This document shows, in pieces, positions 8,412 to 17,679 of a stretch of DNA of 40,617 nt (position 1 is the stretch's first letter; each line of letters starts with the position of its first letter). The stretch comes from an uncultured Lachnospiraceae bacterium. GTDB taxonomy: Bacteria > Bacillota > Clostridia > Lachnospirales > Lachnospiraceae. The notes beneath the pieces were generated by a model. It was not told where the DNA came from, made no database searches, and saw only the letters and a list, made by a program, of their open reading frames with translations. A program made the position numbers and the translations under genes. Location of the stretch: the NCBI GenBank assembly GCA_947179245.1, contig CAMXBD010000010.1:1-40617 (forward strand), read 5' to 3'.

Positions 8412-9659
8412 CTACTTTTCACTCATTTTTTGAAAAATCTGCTTCATCTCCACTTTCTCTCCTCTTATGCTCATGACTCTTATCTCTCCATTCCGTTCCT
8501 GATAATCCGCAAAATTGACTTCCTCATAAGTTCTCATCACACCGTTCCACTGATAAGTAATACCGTATGCACTCTGACCCGATGTTTCAAAAACAAATCT
8601 CACGCCTTCACGGTACGCTATTCCTGCAGCCGATTCCAGATAATAGACGTACACATTCTCATAGGATATCTCCATCTTCTGCATAAACTCTTCCGCCTGA
8701 TTTTGTAAAGTTACTATTTTACCCTCTGCCTCCTCAATCGTAATATCCGGTACATCCATTGAAAAATCCGGATCCGTCTGTCTCGTCCACAGCACACGGC
8801 CATCCTGCGCAGAAATATCAATATAGTAAGTCTTGTGAGTGACCTCATTTGACCAATTGATACTATAGCATGGATTGCCCATCCCGCTGATACTGCTCTC
8901 ATTATATCTGCAGCGCATCTCCATACCCTCCCCTCTGCTTCCGTAGATATCATAAAGCTTCCCTACAGCTATCTCGACTGCCTGCTGCTCCGTAATGCCC
9001 CCCTCTGCCACATTATCGGCAATCAGTTCCTTTTGTTCTTCCGCCATCTGTGCGATTTCTTCTGCATGCTCCCTATTATAATTTTGTTCGAGTGCATAAT
9101 TTCTTTTCACATCAAAATCTATAATCTCCAGAATCTCCTCATCCGTCAGCTCCCTCTCCGGCAGATAGAATGTACTGTCCGGCACGACAAAACATAATTC
9201 GTCTGTCTTCACATCCTCCTTACTGTCCACCTTAGGTATCTCCTTCTCCGGGAATGTGCCTGCCTGATATTTTTCCAGAAGATCACGATATCTTGCATTC
9301 TCACTGTCCGTATACTCTCTGGAATAATCGTTCGCCGCCGCCCGGATACTCTTCTCATCATCTATGATTGACTCCACTTCTTCCTCCGGCATCGATTCAA
9401 GACGTTCGCGCACAAGTGAATTGACTAATGCCCTTACCGGAAAGGCAATAACTGCTGACATTACGATAAGAATTGCTGCTGCCGCTGTTGCTTTATGCCA
9501 TCCTGCACTCCGCCACACTGTATGCATCGCCGCGGCATCATTTTTGCCGTTCTCTGACCGGCATACCCTTTGATCGACATTCTCTATGACAGACTTTCGC
9601 ATCTCATCTTTCATGTGGATACTGTTTACAGAATTTTTCAAATCCCTGACATTCATCAT
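8412..9659 (-). CDS. Single-pass membrane protein, probable anti-sigma factor of the downstream-type pair
   Basis: A 415-residue protein with about 55 cytoplasmic residues, one transmembrane helix (about residues 57-80, AAAAILIVMSAVIAFPV), and a large extracellular part of about 330 residues. The outer part contains acidic helices and two stretches that look PepSY-like in rhythm, such as ITEQQAVEIAVGKLYDIYG and a strand set ending KTYYIDISAQDGRVLWTRQTD. AGGAGGG at 9667-9673 supports the start. It follows the sigma gene at 9672 by 12 bp. This arrangement, with an inside N-terminus and a sensing domain outside, is typical of ECF anti-sigma factors. That it senses galactan breakdown products is inferred only from the galactanase gene 84 bp downstream. 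Confidence 0.65.
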   Translation of the reverse strand: MMNVRDLKNSVNSIHMKDEMRKSVIENVDQRVCRSENGKNDAAAMHTVWRSAGWHKATAAAAILIVMSAVIAFPVRALVNSLVRERLESMPEEEVESIIDDEKSIRAAANDYSREYTDSENARYRDLLEKYQAGTFPEKEIPKVDSKEDVKTDELCFVVPDSTFYLPERELTDEEILEIIDFDVKRNYALEQNYNREHAEEIAQMAEEQKELIADNVAEGGITEQQAVEIAVGKLYDIYGSRGEGMEMRCRYNESSISGMGNPCYSINWSNEVTHKTYYIDISAQDGRVLWTRQTDPDFSMDVPDITIEEAEGKIVTLQNQAEEFMQKMEISYENVYVYYLESAAGIAYREGVRFVFETSGQSAYGITYQWNGVMRTYEEVNFADYQERNGEIRVMSIRGEKVEMKQIFQKMSEK

Positions 9660-9671
9660 TGTATTACCCTC

Positions 9672-10139
9672 CTATGACTTTTCCTGTGTTCCATCCAAAG
9701 AAAGCCTCAGCATTTTTCTTCCCCTCTGCATCCTTTTCTTCACCGCATTTGCAGTAATACCGAGCATCCCGGCAATCTCCTCCGTCTTATATCCTTCTAT
9801 ATAGTGTAGATAAATCACTGTTTTTAGCTTTTCGGGCAATTTCATTAATTCGCTCACTACCTCGCTCTGCTCCGGCATCTCACAGTACTCCGAAATCTCT
9901 TCCAGCTCCACCGTTGGATGTCGCATCCTGCCTCTATGTATGTCCCGGCATCTGTTTGCCGCAACTTTAATAAGCCATGCCTTCTCATGCTCCACGCCGC
10001 GAAACGCCGGTGCATGCTCCATATACCTGCATAAAGTATCCTGAACTGCATCCTGTGCGTCCTGTTCATTACACAGCATCACAAAGCAAATCCGAAATAA
10101 CATGTCTCCGTATTCCGCCACAACTGATTCCACTGACAT
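9672..10139 (-). CDS. RNA polymerase ECF-type sigma factor
   Basis: A 155-residue sigma factor. Region 2 is at about residues 5-70 (YGDMLFRICFVML, DAQDAVQDTLCRYM, KAWLIKVAANRCRDIHR). Region 4 is at about 95-145 (LMKLPEKLKTVIYLHYIEGYKTEEIAGMLG, with TANAVKKRMQRGRKML as the recognition helix). A strong AGGAGGTGA ribosome site lies 9 bases before the ATG. It is co-transcribed with its likely anti-sigma factor and perhaps with the GH53 gene. It is clearly different in sequence from the ECF factor at 1665, so the two are not a recent duplication. Confidence 0.9.
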   Translation of the reverse strand: MSVESVVAEYGDMLFRICFVMLCNEQDAQDAVQDTLCRYMEHAPAFRGVEHEKAWLIKVAANRCRDIHRGRMRHPTVELEEISEYCEMPEQSEVVSELMKLPEKLKTVIYLHYIEGYKTEEIAGMLGITANAVKKRMQRGRKMLRLSLDGTQEKS

Positions 10140-10221
10140 ATCCCACCATCACCTCCTACACTAATAACACGCACAAAGTATCTTAATAGTGCCACACTTT
10201 TGAAATTAATTGTAAAAAGCC

Positions 10222-10250
10222 TTGCTAACCCTTTCCACCTATGCTATAAT
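10222..10250 (+). promoter_or_regulatory. Sigma-A promoter of tRNA-Trp
   Basis: TTGCTA (10222-10227) and TATAAT (10245-10250) are separated by exactly 17 bp. The predicted start near 10257 leaves a short leader before the tRNA at 10286. Confidence 0.8.
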
Positions 10251-10285
10251 GTGATTCGGTGGTTTGAAAAGCTAACGCAATACAT

Positions 10286-10356
10286 AGGGGCATAGTTCAA
10301 AGGTAGAACAGTGGTCTCCAAAACCATCGATGTGGGTTCGATTCCTACTGCCCCTG
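10286..10356 (+). tRNA. tRNA-Trp (anticodon CCA)
   Basis: All four arms fold. The acceptor stem AGGGGCA pairs with TGCCCCT (10349-10355) and is followed by discriminator G. The D arm is GTTC/GAAC. The anticodon stem GTGGT/ACCAT encloses CTCCAAA, giving anticodon CCA. The T arm is GTGGGTTCGATTCCTAC. The 3' CCA is not encoded. Own promoter and terminator flank it. Confidence 0.95.
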
Positions 10357-10362
10357 TCAGAA

Positions 10363-10390
10363 GCCCGTGAGTTTTTGCTCACGGGTTTTC
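10363..10390 (+). terminator. Rho-independent terminator of tRNA-Trp
   Basis: CCCGTGAG (10364-10371) pairs with CTCACGGG (10378-10385) and is followed by TTTTCCGTTTTT. It ends the single-tRNA transcript 8 bases after the mature 3' end. Confidence 0.85.
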
Positions 10391-10424
10391 CGTTTTTGCA
10401 GGATATAGAAAGGATTTTTGTACC

Positions 10425-10943
10425 ATGAAGAAAACTATCACACTGTTTACTGCCCTTGGTCTGATCTTAAGTCTGCTGACTGGCTGCGGTGAAAGCGCTC
10501 CTTTACTCACTGCAGTTGATTACGAATTGGATATAGAAACAAATAAGACAAAACGAGGGGTATCCATCGGAGACACCCCTGAAACTTTTCTTGCCGCTTA
10601 CGGCGAATATAAGATATTTACGTCTGTGGACAGCGGAGATTATCAAGTGCTCCCAACAGATGAGATTCCTTTTGACTCAGCCATCACTACCCTATTGCCC
10701 ACTTTTTTCATAGATGGGCTTCCGGCAGATCCGGACGCATTCTGTAAAGAAAATGAAATAGAAAAGGCTGATCTTCTCGGTTTTCTGACCTCTGAAGATT
10801 ATCTGCGCTCCCATACGGTAATTTATTGCTATCTGACCTTTACGTGGGAAAACGGTGTCATCACTGACATCCGTTCTTCCTACATGGATTACAATGAGGA
10901 TGCCTCATATTACGAGCCGTTCACTACTCAACCCGCAAACTGA
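10425..10943 (+). CDS. Small lipoprotein of unknown function
   Basis: A 172-residue protein. The signal MKKTITLFTALGLILSLL ends in the lipobox LTGC (Cys21). The mature part begins acidic and Ser/Thr-rich and contains a segment (VSIGDTPETFLAAYGEY) that resembles SmpA/YjgB-like small lipoproteins in rhythm, but I do not recognise the family. AGAAAGGA upstream of 10425 serves as the ribosome site. It follows the tRNA terminator and converges on the ABC exporter, whose stop overlaps its 3' end by 16 bp. It would be anchored on the outer face of the membrane. Confidence 0.65.
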   Translation: MKKTITLFTALGLILSLLTGCGESAPLLTAVDYELDIETNKTKRGVSIGDTPETFLAAYGEYKIFTSVDSGDYQVLPTDEIPFDSAITTLLPTFFIDGLPADPDAFCKENEIEKADLLGFLTSEDYLRSHTVIYCYLTFTWENGVITDIRSSYMDYNEDASYYEPFTTQPAN

Positions 10944-12685
10944 CTGTTATATAGGGTTGCATAGAAACCGTTCTGACTAAGCAGTGTCTCATGATTTCCC
11001 TGCTCTATAATATTACCGTCCTTCATGACCAGAATCACATCCGCCTCCCGGATGGTAGACAGTCTGTGTGCCACAATAAAACTGGTTCTTCCCTTCATCA
11101 TAGTAGCAAATGCCTGCTGAATCTTAATCTCCGTTCTCGTATCTATGGAGGAAGTCGCTTCGTCTAAGATCAACATAGGAGGCAGACACAACATGACTCT
11201 CGTAATACACAATAACTGTTTCTGTCCCTGAGAAAGATTTCCGCCGTCCTCTCCTATTACCGTATCATACCCCTGCGGCAGTCTCTTGATAAAACTGTGC
11301 GCATGAGATGCTTTAGCAGCGGCAATGATCTCCTCCTCGGCAGCTTCCGGCTTTCCCATAGTGATATTATCCCTGATTGTGCCGGTCTTTAGCCATGTCT
11401 CCTGTAATACCATACCGTAATTATCGCGCAGACTGCTTCTTGTCACGTCCCTGATATCCGCATCATCCACACAGATCCTGCCGGACTGCACATCGTAGAA
11501 TCTCATGAGCAGATTGATTACCGTCGTCTTACCGCATCCCGTAGGACCGACGATTGCCACCCTCTGACCAGCTTTCACCGACAGATTAAAATCCGTAATC
11601 AGCTTCTTGTCCGGCACATAGGAGAAATCTACATGCTCCAGATCGACTCTTCCTTCCACCGTGCCAAGGCTAAGTGCGTTTTCCTTCTCAGGAATCTGAG
11701 GTTCTTCCTCAATCAGAGCAAATATTCTGGCGGCGCAGGCGATTGCATTCTGCAATTCCGTTACCACTCCCGATATTTCATTAAAAGGCTTTGTATACTG
11801 ATTTGCATAAGTCAGAAAACATGATAACTGCCCAACACTGATACCGCCCCGTATGGCAAAAACGGCTCCGGTCACAGCCACGCCCGCATACACCAGATTA
11901 TTGACAAACCGGGTAGACGGATTGGTGATGGACGAATAGAAAATTGCTTTCAGTGAGCACTTACCAAGTCTCTCATTGATCTCATCAAACTCCTCCAGTG
12001 CCTCATCTTCATGAGAAAAAGCCTGCACTACCTTCTGGTTCCCTATCATCTCTTCAATCAGCGCAGTCTGTTCTCCTCTTGTCTCCGACTGCACTTTAAA
12101 CATCGTATATGTCTTCTTCGCGATAAATGCCGCCACAATAAACGACAGCGGAGTAATCAGTACCACAACGCCCGTAATCCCCACGTTGACGCTCAGCATG
12201 AATCCCAGCGTACCGATGATTGTAATCACTCCCGTAAAAAACTGTGTAAATCCCATCAGGAGTCCATCTGCAAACTGGTCCACATCTGCGATTACACGGC
12301 TGACCACTTCTCCGTACGAATGACCGTCAATATATTTAAGGGGAAGTATCTCTATCCGGCGAAACGCCTCATTTCTAATATCCTGCACAATACGGTAGGT
12401 CATCTTATTATTGCAGACATTCATAATCCACTGCGCAACTGCTGTAATGGCTATAACTACTGCCATTCTTCTTAAAATCACAAAAACACCTGCAAAATCC
12501 ACCATCCCTTTGTCGAGAATCAAATCAATGACTTGACCGGTCAATATAGGCAGATACAACGTGAGTGTCACAGTTACTGCCGCCATCACAATAGATAACA
12601 CAAGATAAATCCAATATTTTCTTATATAATGCAAAACTTTCAATATCGTTGTCTTTTGACCGCTTCGGTTTTCCTGTCCACTCAT
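10928..12685 (-). CDS. Heterodimeric ABC exporter, catalytic-site subunit (BmrD/YheH-like)
   Basis: A 585-residue half-transporter: six transmembrane helices in residues about 20-310, then a nucleotide-binding domain with Walker A GPTGCGKTT, a non-canonical signature LSQGQKQLL, and Walker B MLILDEATS with the catalytic Glu present. The start at 12685 has AGGAGGTG eight bases upstream and lies 2 bases after the stop of its partner; the longer reading to 12745 would run back into that gene. It pairs with the subunit at 12688-14430. In such heterodimers one ATP site is degenerate: this subunit supplies the intact Walker B while its own signature is altered. Likely role: export of drugs, lipids or peptides. 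Confidence 0.9.
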   Translation of the reverse strand: MSGQENRSGQKTTILKVLHYIRKYWIYLVLSIVMAAVTVTLTLYLPILTGQVIDLILDKGMVDFAGVFVILRRMAVVIAITAVAQWIMNVCNNKMTYRIVQDIRNEAFRRIEILPLKYIDGHSYGEVVSRVIADVDQFADGLLMGFTQFFTGVITIIGTLGFMLSVNVGITGVVVLITPLSFIVAAFIAKKTYTMFKVQSETRGEQTALIEEMIGNQKVVQAFSHEDEALEEFDEINERLGKCSLKAIFYSSITNPSTRFVNNLVYAGVAVTGAVFAIRGGISVGQLSCFLTYANQYTKPFNEISGVVTELQNAIACAARIFALIEEEPQIPEKENALSLGTVEGRVDLEHVDFSYVPDKKLITDFNLSVKAGQRVAIVGPTGCGKTTVINLLMRFYDVQSGRICVDDADIRDVTRSSLRDNYGMVLQETWLKTGTIRDNITMGKPEAAEEEIIAAAKASHAHSFIKRLPQGYDTVIGEDGGNLSQGQKQLLCITRVMLCLPPMLILDEATSSIDTRTEIKIQQAFATMMKGRTSFIVAHRLSTIREADVILVMKDGNIIEQGNHETLLSQNGFYATLYNSQFAG

Positions 12686-12687
12686 AC

Positions 12688-14430
12688 TTACACCTCCTGC
12701 GTTTTCGGATACTGAGAATAATAGATTTCCTGATATACACTGCATCGCTCAAGAAGCTCGTCATGCGTACCGATATCCGCCATCTCCCCGTCGTCCAGAA
12801 CGATGATCTGATCTGCATACCGGATAGATGAAGCTCTCTGGGATACAATGAAGACCGTCATACTGCCTTCCATATTCCGTATCGCTTGTCTGAGCGCCGC
12901 ATCCGTAGCATAATCAAGCGCCGAAGCGCTGTCGTCCAATATGAGTATCTCCGGTTTTCCCACCAACGCCCTCGCTATGGTCAGACGCTGTCTCTGACCG
13001 CCGGAGAGGTTTCTGCCGGACTGAGCCACATGAAATTCCAGCTTACCTTCTTTTTGTTCCACAAACTCCTTCGCCTGTGCCGTCTCCACAGCCTGCCACA
13101 ACTCCTCTTCTGAAGCATCATTCTTGCCCCACAACAGATTTTCCCTGATTGTTCCCTGAAAAAGAACCGCTTTCTGAGGCACGATACCGACTTTCTGTCG
13201 TAGTTCTTCCATAGAATACTCTCGCACATTCCTACCGTCGATTCTCACATCTCCCTGCGTAGCATCATAAAACCGCGGGATCATATGCACGAGGGAAGAC
13301 TTTCCTGAACCAGTTCCACCGATAATTCCGACTGTCTGTCCCCTTTTTACATGAAAATCAATATCTGTCAGGGATTCCGCCCCCGCACCCGCGTATGCCA
13401 GATGCACATGATCGAAATCTACCACATAGCTATCGCCGCCTTCCCGCACCGAAGCCTTTCCGCTGGTTTCCTGTTTCCATTCCATAGTTGACTGTATCTC
13501 AAATACATTCTGAATACGATTTGCGCAGGCAAGCGCTTTCGTGATCGTAATAATCAGATTTGCCAGCTTAACCAGCTCAATCAATATCTGCGACATATAA
13601 TTAACTAACGCCACGACTTGTCCCTGTGTGATCGTCCCTTCGTCCACACGTACCGCTCCCGTGTAGAGAAGTATGATAGTCGCCGCATTGATGATAATGT
13701 ATGTGACCGGATTAGTCAACGCAGACAATTTCCCTACAAAAAGCTGCATATGCGCCAACGCACTGTTCTTTTGCTCAAAGGCCTCTATCTCTTCCTGCTC
13801 TTTGTTAAAAGCACGAATCACCCTCACGCCTGTTAGGTTCTCTCTCGTAGCGCCAAGCACGCTGTCCAGTCCCGCCTGTACTTTCTTATACAACGGCATG
13901 GTCAGCATCATAATGCCGAACACTACAACAGACAAAAGAGGTATTGTCACCACAAAAATAAGCGCTGCCTTCACATCAATGGTGAATGCCATGATCATAG
14001 CCCCGAAGACGATAAAGGGGGATCGCAGGAAAAGGCGCAGAACCATATTCACTCCGTTCTGTACCTGATTGACATCGGATGTCATACGAGTAATCATGGT
14101 AGAAGTCCCCAGCGTATCTATCTCGGTGAAAGAAAGCCCCTGAATATGTTCAAAAAGAGAATGTTTTAGTTTCGTAGAAAAGCCAACCGCCGCCTTAGCC
14201 GCATAGTACTGTGCCGTGATAGAGCAGACAAGCCCGATCACTCCCAGCGCAATAAGCACTCCTCCCATCCGCAGTACATAGGAAGTGTTTCCGCCTCCGA
14301 TACCACGGTCGATGATTGCTGCCATAACAAGAGGCACGAACAATTCAAAAGTCGCTTCCAGCATTTTAAAAAGCGGCGCCAATACAGTCTCCTTTTTGTA
14401 TTCTTTCAGATATACCAATAATTTCTTCAT
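12688..14430 (-). CDS. Heterodimeric ABC exporter, degenerate-site subunit (BmrC/YheI-like)
   Basis: A 580-residue half-transporter with six helices in residues about 15-300 and a nucleotide-binding domain. Walker A is GGTGSGKSS and the signature is canonical (LSGGQRQRL), but Walker B reads ILILDDSAS, so Asp replaces the catalytic Glu. This is the pattern of the BmrC/TM287 side of heterodimeric exporters. The start at 14430 is supported by GGAGGA six bases upstream; the ORF can be read back to 14508 but without a ribosome site. It is first in a two-gene operon with the subunit at 10928, whose ribosome-binding site lies inside the last codons of this gene. Confidence 0.9.
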   Translation of the reverse strand: MKKLLVYLKEYKKETVLAPLFKMLEATFELFVPLVMAAIIDRGIGGGNTSYVLRMGGVLIALGVIGLVCSITAQYYAAKAAVGFSTKLKHSLFEHIQGLSFTEIDTLGTSTMITRMTSDVNQVQNGVNMVLRLFLRSPFIVFGAMIMAFTIDVKAALIFVVTIPLLSVVVFGIMMLTMPLYKKVQAGLDSVLGATRENLTGVRVIRAFNKEQEEIEAFEQKNSALAHMQLFVGKLSALTNPVTYIIINAATIILLYTGAVRVDEGTITQGQVVALVNYMSQILIELVKLANLIITITKALACANRIQNVFEIQSTMEWKQETSGKASVREGGDSYVVDFDHVHLAYAGAGAESLTDIDFHVKRGQTVGIIGGTGSGKSSLVHMIPRFYDATQGDVRIDGRNVREYSMEELRQKVGIVPQKAVLFQGTIRENLLWGKNDASEEELWQAVETAQAKEFVEQKEGKLEFHVAQSGRNLSGGQRQRLTIARALVGKPEILILDDSASALDYATDAALRQAIRNMEGSMTVFIVSQRASSIRYADQIIVLDDGEMADIGTHDELLERCSVYQEIYYSQYPKTQEV

Positions 14431-14487
14431 GATATTCCTCCATTTTTCAGATCTTTGCAATATAGAAGTTATTCTCACACTACGAAA

Positions 14488-14515
14488 CAGCAGCCGAGGA
14501 ACCCCCAACTGCTGT
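14488..14515 (-). terminator. Possible weak terminator or attenuator between the LCP and ABC exporter genes
   Basis: ACAGCAG and CTGCTGT arms (14488-14494 and 14509-14515) form a 7-bp stem. Inner bases (GGGG against CCTC) can extend it partly. On the minus strand only TTTCG follows, so termination would be weak. Confidence 0.35.
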
Positions 14516-14567
14516 CTTATGCTTCTATCGCTACACTTTAAGTCCTCATTTCATAGTCATTATGCAG

Positions 14568-15680
14568 CTATCTGTATTCGTCAGTCAATGTCTCTATCTC
14601 TTCACTAATACTTATTACCTGTCTTGATGGTTTATAATCAGCGTCCGGATATAAAAGTTCATGCAGTTCTTTTACATTATCCTCCAGATTATCCGGAATC
14701 ACACAGCTTCCTTTGCTGCCGACATTGGCGCCTCTCCTGCTGTCTTCAAACGGAAACCCATCGCTGGCAACTATGTCGTAACTCGCTACGCTGCCCAAAA
14801 CACTAACGATTTCATTTACTCCAAGTGAAGTCTCAACCTCAGGTAAAATGGCAGTGACCATATTAGTCAAAGAACTTACTGAAACGGTTTTCGCCTTTTC
14901 CATCATGGCAGTCAACACATCTCTCTGTCTCTCGGCGCGTCTGAAATCGTCGCCCTTAGTATAACGTATCCTGCAATAAGCGGTAGCCTGCATTCCGTTT
15001 AACAACTGTTTTCCGCTGTGTTCTACTGGTATATAGTCCACCCCTAACTCCTCGGACATAGTCAGCTGGTAATTATTCAAATGTGAGATTTCCGCATCAG
15101 TAACCTCAATCTCAATACCGCCCAATGCATCCACTGAGTCAATTAATCCCCCAAAACCAACTGTTACATAATCGGTAATGTCAAGATCCAGATTGGCATT
15201 TAACATGCTGATTGCCTGTTCTGGTCCGCCTTGCGCATAGGCAGCATTACACTTATTATAAGAATCATTACCAAGGTTTAAATATGTATCCCTGAAAACC
15301 GAAACCAACTTGATCTCCTGTGTATCCTGATTAATACTGGCTATAATGATCGAATCACTTCGCGTTCCTCTGCCCAGTTCACCGTCTCTGGCATCCACAC
15401 CAAACAGTGCAATATTGCGGTATCCTTTGACCTCGTTACTTTCCTCTTCCTCACGGATGACTTCGGCAACTTCCTCATTGATCGTAATCTTCTCTTTATC
15501 GATTTTCTTATGATCCACCTCTTTGGTAGCTGTAACAACTACATACATAACACCGATTGCAAGAATAAGCACACATATCTCCACAATCAGCAGCGAAATA
15601 TGTTTGACCCACTTTTTCTTCGCATCGGATCTCTTCGCATCATTTGTATCTTCCTGCGACTCCTGTATCTGCTTGTCCAT
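14568..15680 (-). CDS. LytR-CpsA-Psr (LCP) family cell-wall protein
   Basis: A 370-residue membrane-anchored protein: a charged cytoplasmic N-terminus, one transmembrane helix (about residues 30-52, ISLLIVEICVLILAIGVMYVV), then an extracellular LCP domain. Family motifs include NIALFGVDARDGE, GTRSDSIIIASIN, LVSVFRDTYL, the glycine-rich VDALGGIEIEV, LNGMQATAYCRIRY and RRAERQRDVL. LCP proteins transfer teichoic acid or capsular polymers from undecaprenyl phosphate to peptidoglycan. GAGGAG six bases before ATG 15680 decides this start over 15719. It stands alone: the spacer before it is 187 bp and AT-rich, and the ABC exporter starts 137 bp downstream. Confidence 0.9.
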   Translation of the reverse strand: MDKQIQESQEDTNDAKRSDAKKKWVKHISLLIVEICVLILAIGVMYVVVTATKEVDHKKIDKEKITINEEVAEVIREEEESNEVKGYRNIALFGVDARDGELGRGTRSDSIIIASINQDTQEIKLVSVFRDTYLNLGNDSYNKCNAAYAQGGPEQAISMLNANLDLDITDYVTVGFGGLIDSVDALGGIEIEVTDAEISHLNNYQLTMSEELGVDYIPVEHSGKQLLNGMQATAYCRIRYTKGDDFRRAERQRDVLTAMMEKAKTVSVSSLTNMVTAILPEVETSLGVNEIVSVLGSVASYDIVASDGFPFEDSRRGANVGSKGSCVIPDNLEDNVKELHELLYPDADYKPSRQVISISEEIETLTDEYR

Positions 15681-15867
15681 AAGTAACTCCTCTGTCCGGG
15701 TATGCTGACGCAGACCCATCTATTATCCCATAAGACCCTACCCCTTCGGCACATACTCACAGCACCATATCTCGAATATTTTACCACACAAATTATTTTT
15801 TGGATATATAAAAAGCGTAAAATATTAAATTTGTTTAAAATTATGTTACAATTTTGTCATATTTAGC

Positions 15868-17244
15868 TCAAATCAAATCGATAGCATCCTGCACAGTCTT
15901 AACCCCGATCAACTTTATTCCTTCTACTGCTTTTATCTGGCTCTTACACGCTTCCGGCAGAATACACGTAGTAAATCCGAGTTTGGCGGCCTCCGACACT
16001 CTCTGCTGTGCCATAGACACACCCCGCACTTCACCGCTCAGCCCAATTTCTCCGAATGTAATGGTTTTATCATCAATCACCCGGTTTTTAAAACTGGACA
16101 CAATCGCCATCGCAATACCTAAGTCGATTGCCGGCTCTAAAATACGCATACCACCCGCCAGATTCACGTACGCGTCACAATCAGACATCTGCACTCCCAA
16201 TCGTTTCTCCAGCACCGCCATCAGGAGATTTACCCTGTTGAAATCAGTTCCGATCGCCTGTCTTCTCGGAATACCAAAATTGCTGTGGCACACAAGTGCC
16301 TGAATTTCCAGAAGAATCGGTCTTGTGCCCTCCATAGAACAGGATACAATAGAACCGCTCGCACCTTCCGGCTTACCATTTAACATAAACTCGGAAGGAT
16401 TTTTGACTTCTATCAATCCCTCCTCTTTCATCTCGAAAACGCCGATCTCATTGGTGGAACCGAAACGGTTCTTAACCCCCCGCAGAATACGGTAGGAGGC
16501 ATGTCTGTCACCCTCAAAATACAGTACGGTATCCACCATATGCTCTAATACTCTCGGACCTGCCACGGTCCCCTCTTTTGTAACGTGTCCCACAATAAAT
16601 ATGGAAACGTTCAATCCTTTGGCAAGCTGCAAAAGCACATTGGTTGACTCCCGCACCTGCGAAACACTTCCCGGAGCCGCTGATATTTCTTCATGATACA
16701 TCGTCTGAATAGAATCTATGATCGTAATGTCCGGCATCACATTCCGGATTGTATCTTCAACGATCTCCAGACTGGTTTCACACAGCAAAAGCAGATTATC
16801 CGTAAAACTGCCCAGCCTGTTTGCCCTGATCTTGATCTGCCTAAGCGACTCTTCTCCTGATATATACAGTACCTTACGACCATCTGCCGCCATATGCCTG
16901 CACACCTGCAAAAGCAGTGTAGACTTGCCAATACCCGGATCACCACCCACCAACGTCAAAGAGCCGGGCACGATACCGCCGCCCAGCACTCTGTCCAGTT
17001 CTGCCATATGCGTTAGCATACGCATCTCTTCCTGTATACTTACTTCCGATAGGCTGGAAGGTCTCACTGAACCGGTTCCCCTCGCATTTCTGTTTGCGCT
17101 GCGGTTTCCTCCCGATCCGGTATGCACCTTCTCCTCCACCATACTGTTCCACTCTTTACAACCGGGGCACTGTCCCATCCACTTAGATGACTCATATCCA
17201 CAGTTCTGACAATAAAATACCGTCCCGGTCTTACTCTTAGCCAT
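15868..17244 (-). CDS. radA: DNA repair protein RadA (Sms)
   Basis: A 458-residue protein of normal RadA length. The N-terminal zinc finger is C-x2-C followed by CPGC (residues 12-30). Walker A is GGDPGIGKST (about residues 93-102). The RadA-specific KNRFGSTNE motif is present, and the C-terminal third is the Lon-protease-like domain ending in AIDLI. RadA is a hexameric helicase-like ATPase that promotes branch migration in recombination and natural transformation. Its ATG overlaps the stop of the upstream 138-residue gene by 8 bp (ATGGCTAA), so the two are translationally coupled. Confidence 0.95.
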   Translation of the reverse strand: MAKSKTGTVFYCQNCGYESSKWMGQCPGCKEWNSMVEEKVHTGSGGNRSANRNARGTGSVRPSSLSEVSIQEEMRMLTHMAELDRVLGGGIVPGSLTLVGGDPGIGKSTLLLQVCRHMAADGRKVLYISGEESLRQIKIRANRLGSFTDNLLLLCETSLEIVEDTIRNVMPDITIIDSIQTMYHEEISAAPGSVSQVRESTNVLLQLAKGLNVSIFIVGHVTKEGTVAGPRVLEHMVDTVLYFEGDRHASYRILRGVKNRFGSTNEIGVFEMKEEGLIEVKNPSEFMLNGKPEGASGSIVSCSMEGTRPILLEIQALVCHSNFGIPRRQAIGTDFNRVNLLMAVLEKRLGVQMSDCDAYVNLAGGMRILEPAIDLGIAMAIVSSFKNRVIDDKTITFGEIGLSGEVRGVSMAQQRVSEAAKLGFTTCILPEACKSQIKAVEGIKLIGVKTVQDAIDLI

Positions 17245-17653
17245 TCTTTACGATCTTAACCGCGATCTCTCCGGCATTTGCTAACTCTATACTGATACTC
17301 AGCTTACCGCTTAAATTTGTCTTCATGCTGCCAATATTCACACTATCTACCGTAACGCCGTACTCCGTATCTTCTTCCAGCCCCACTGTAATCTGGGCAT
17401 CCTCATCCGCCTCTACCGTAAAAGTAACGCCATCCTCCGTCTCATTGAAGCTGGTCACACTTGTTCCCGGCTGTGACTCGTACGCAAACATACCATTTTT
17501 CTCTAATTTGGTCAGTTCCTTGTAAGTTTTCACCTTATACAAGTCTCCGCCATGTTCATAATTTTCTACTTTTGCTTTGGTGTCCAGCTTATAATTACCG
17601 AAGCTGATCGCACCATTTTCCTCTGTCCGCACTAATTCCTCTACTACAGCCAT
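17237..17653 (-). CDS. Conserved protein of unknown function coupled to radA
   Basis: A 138-residue soluble protein without signal or membrane segment. It opens with MAVVEELVRTEENGAISFGNY, continues with a K/Y-rich DLYKVKTYKELTKLEKNGMFAYES stretch and ends in a beta-rich part with alternating strands (DAQITVGLEED, VDSVNIGSMKTNLSGKLSISIELA). I recall similar proteins in Lachnospiraceae carrying the label endosialidase, but I see no glycosidase motif and would not use that name. It lies between clpC and radA, 26 bp after clpC, and overlaps radA by 8 bp. Cytoplasmic and probably linked to stress or repair by context only. Confidence 0.65.
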   Translation of the reverse strand: MAVVEELVRTEENGAISFGNYKLDTKAKVENYEHGGDLYKVKTYKELTKLEKNGMFAYESQPGTSVTSFNETEDGVTFTVEADEDAQITVGLEEDTEYGVTVDSVNIGSMKTNLSGKLSISIELANAGEIAVKIVKNG

Positions 17654-17679
17654 GATGTTCTCCTCCTAAGTCTTTGTTA

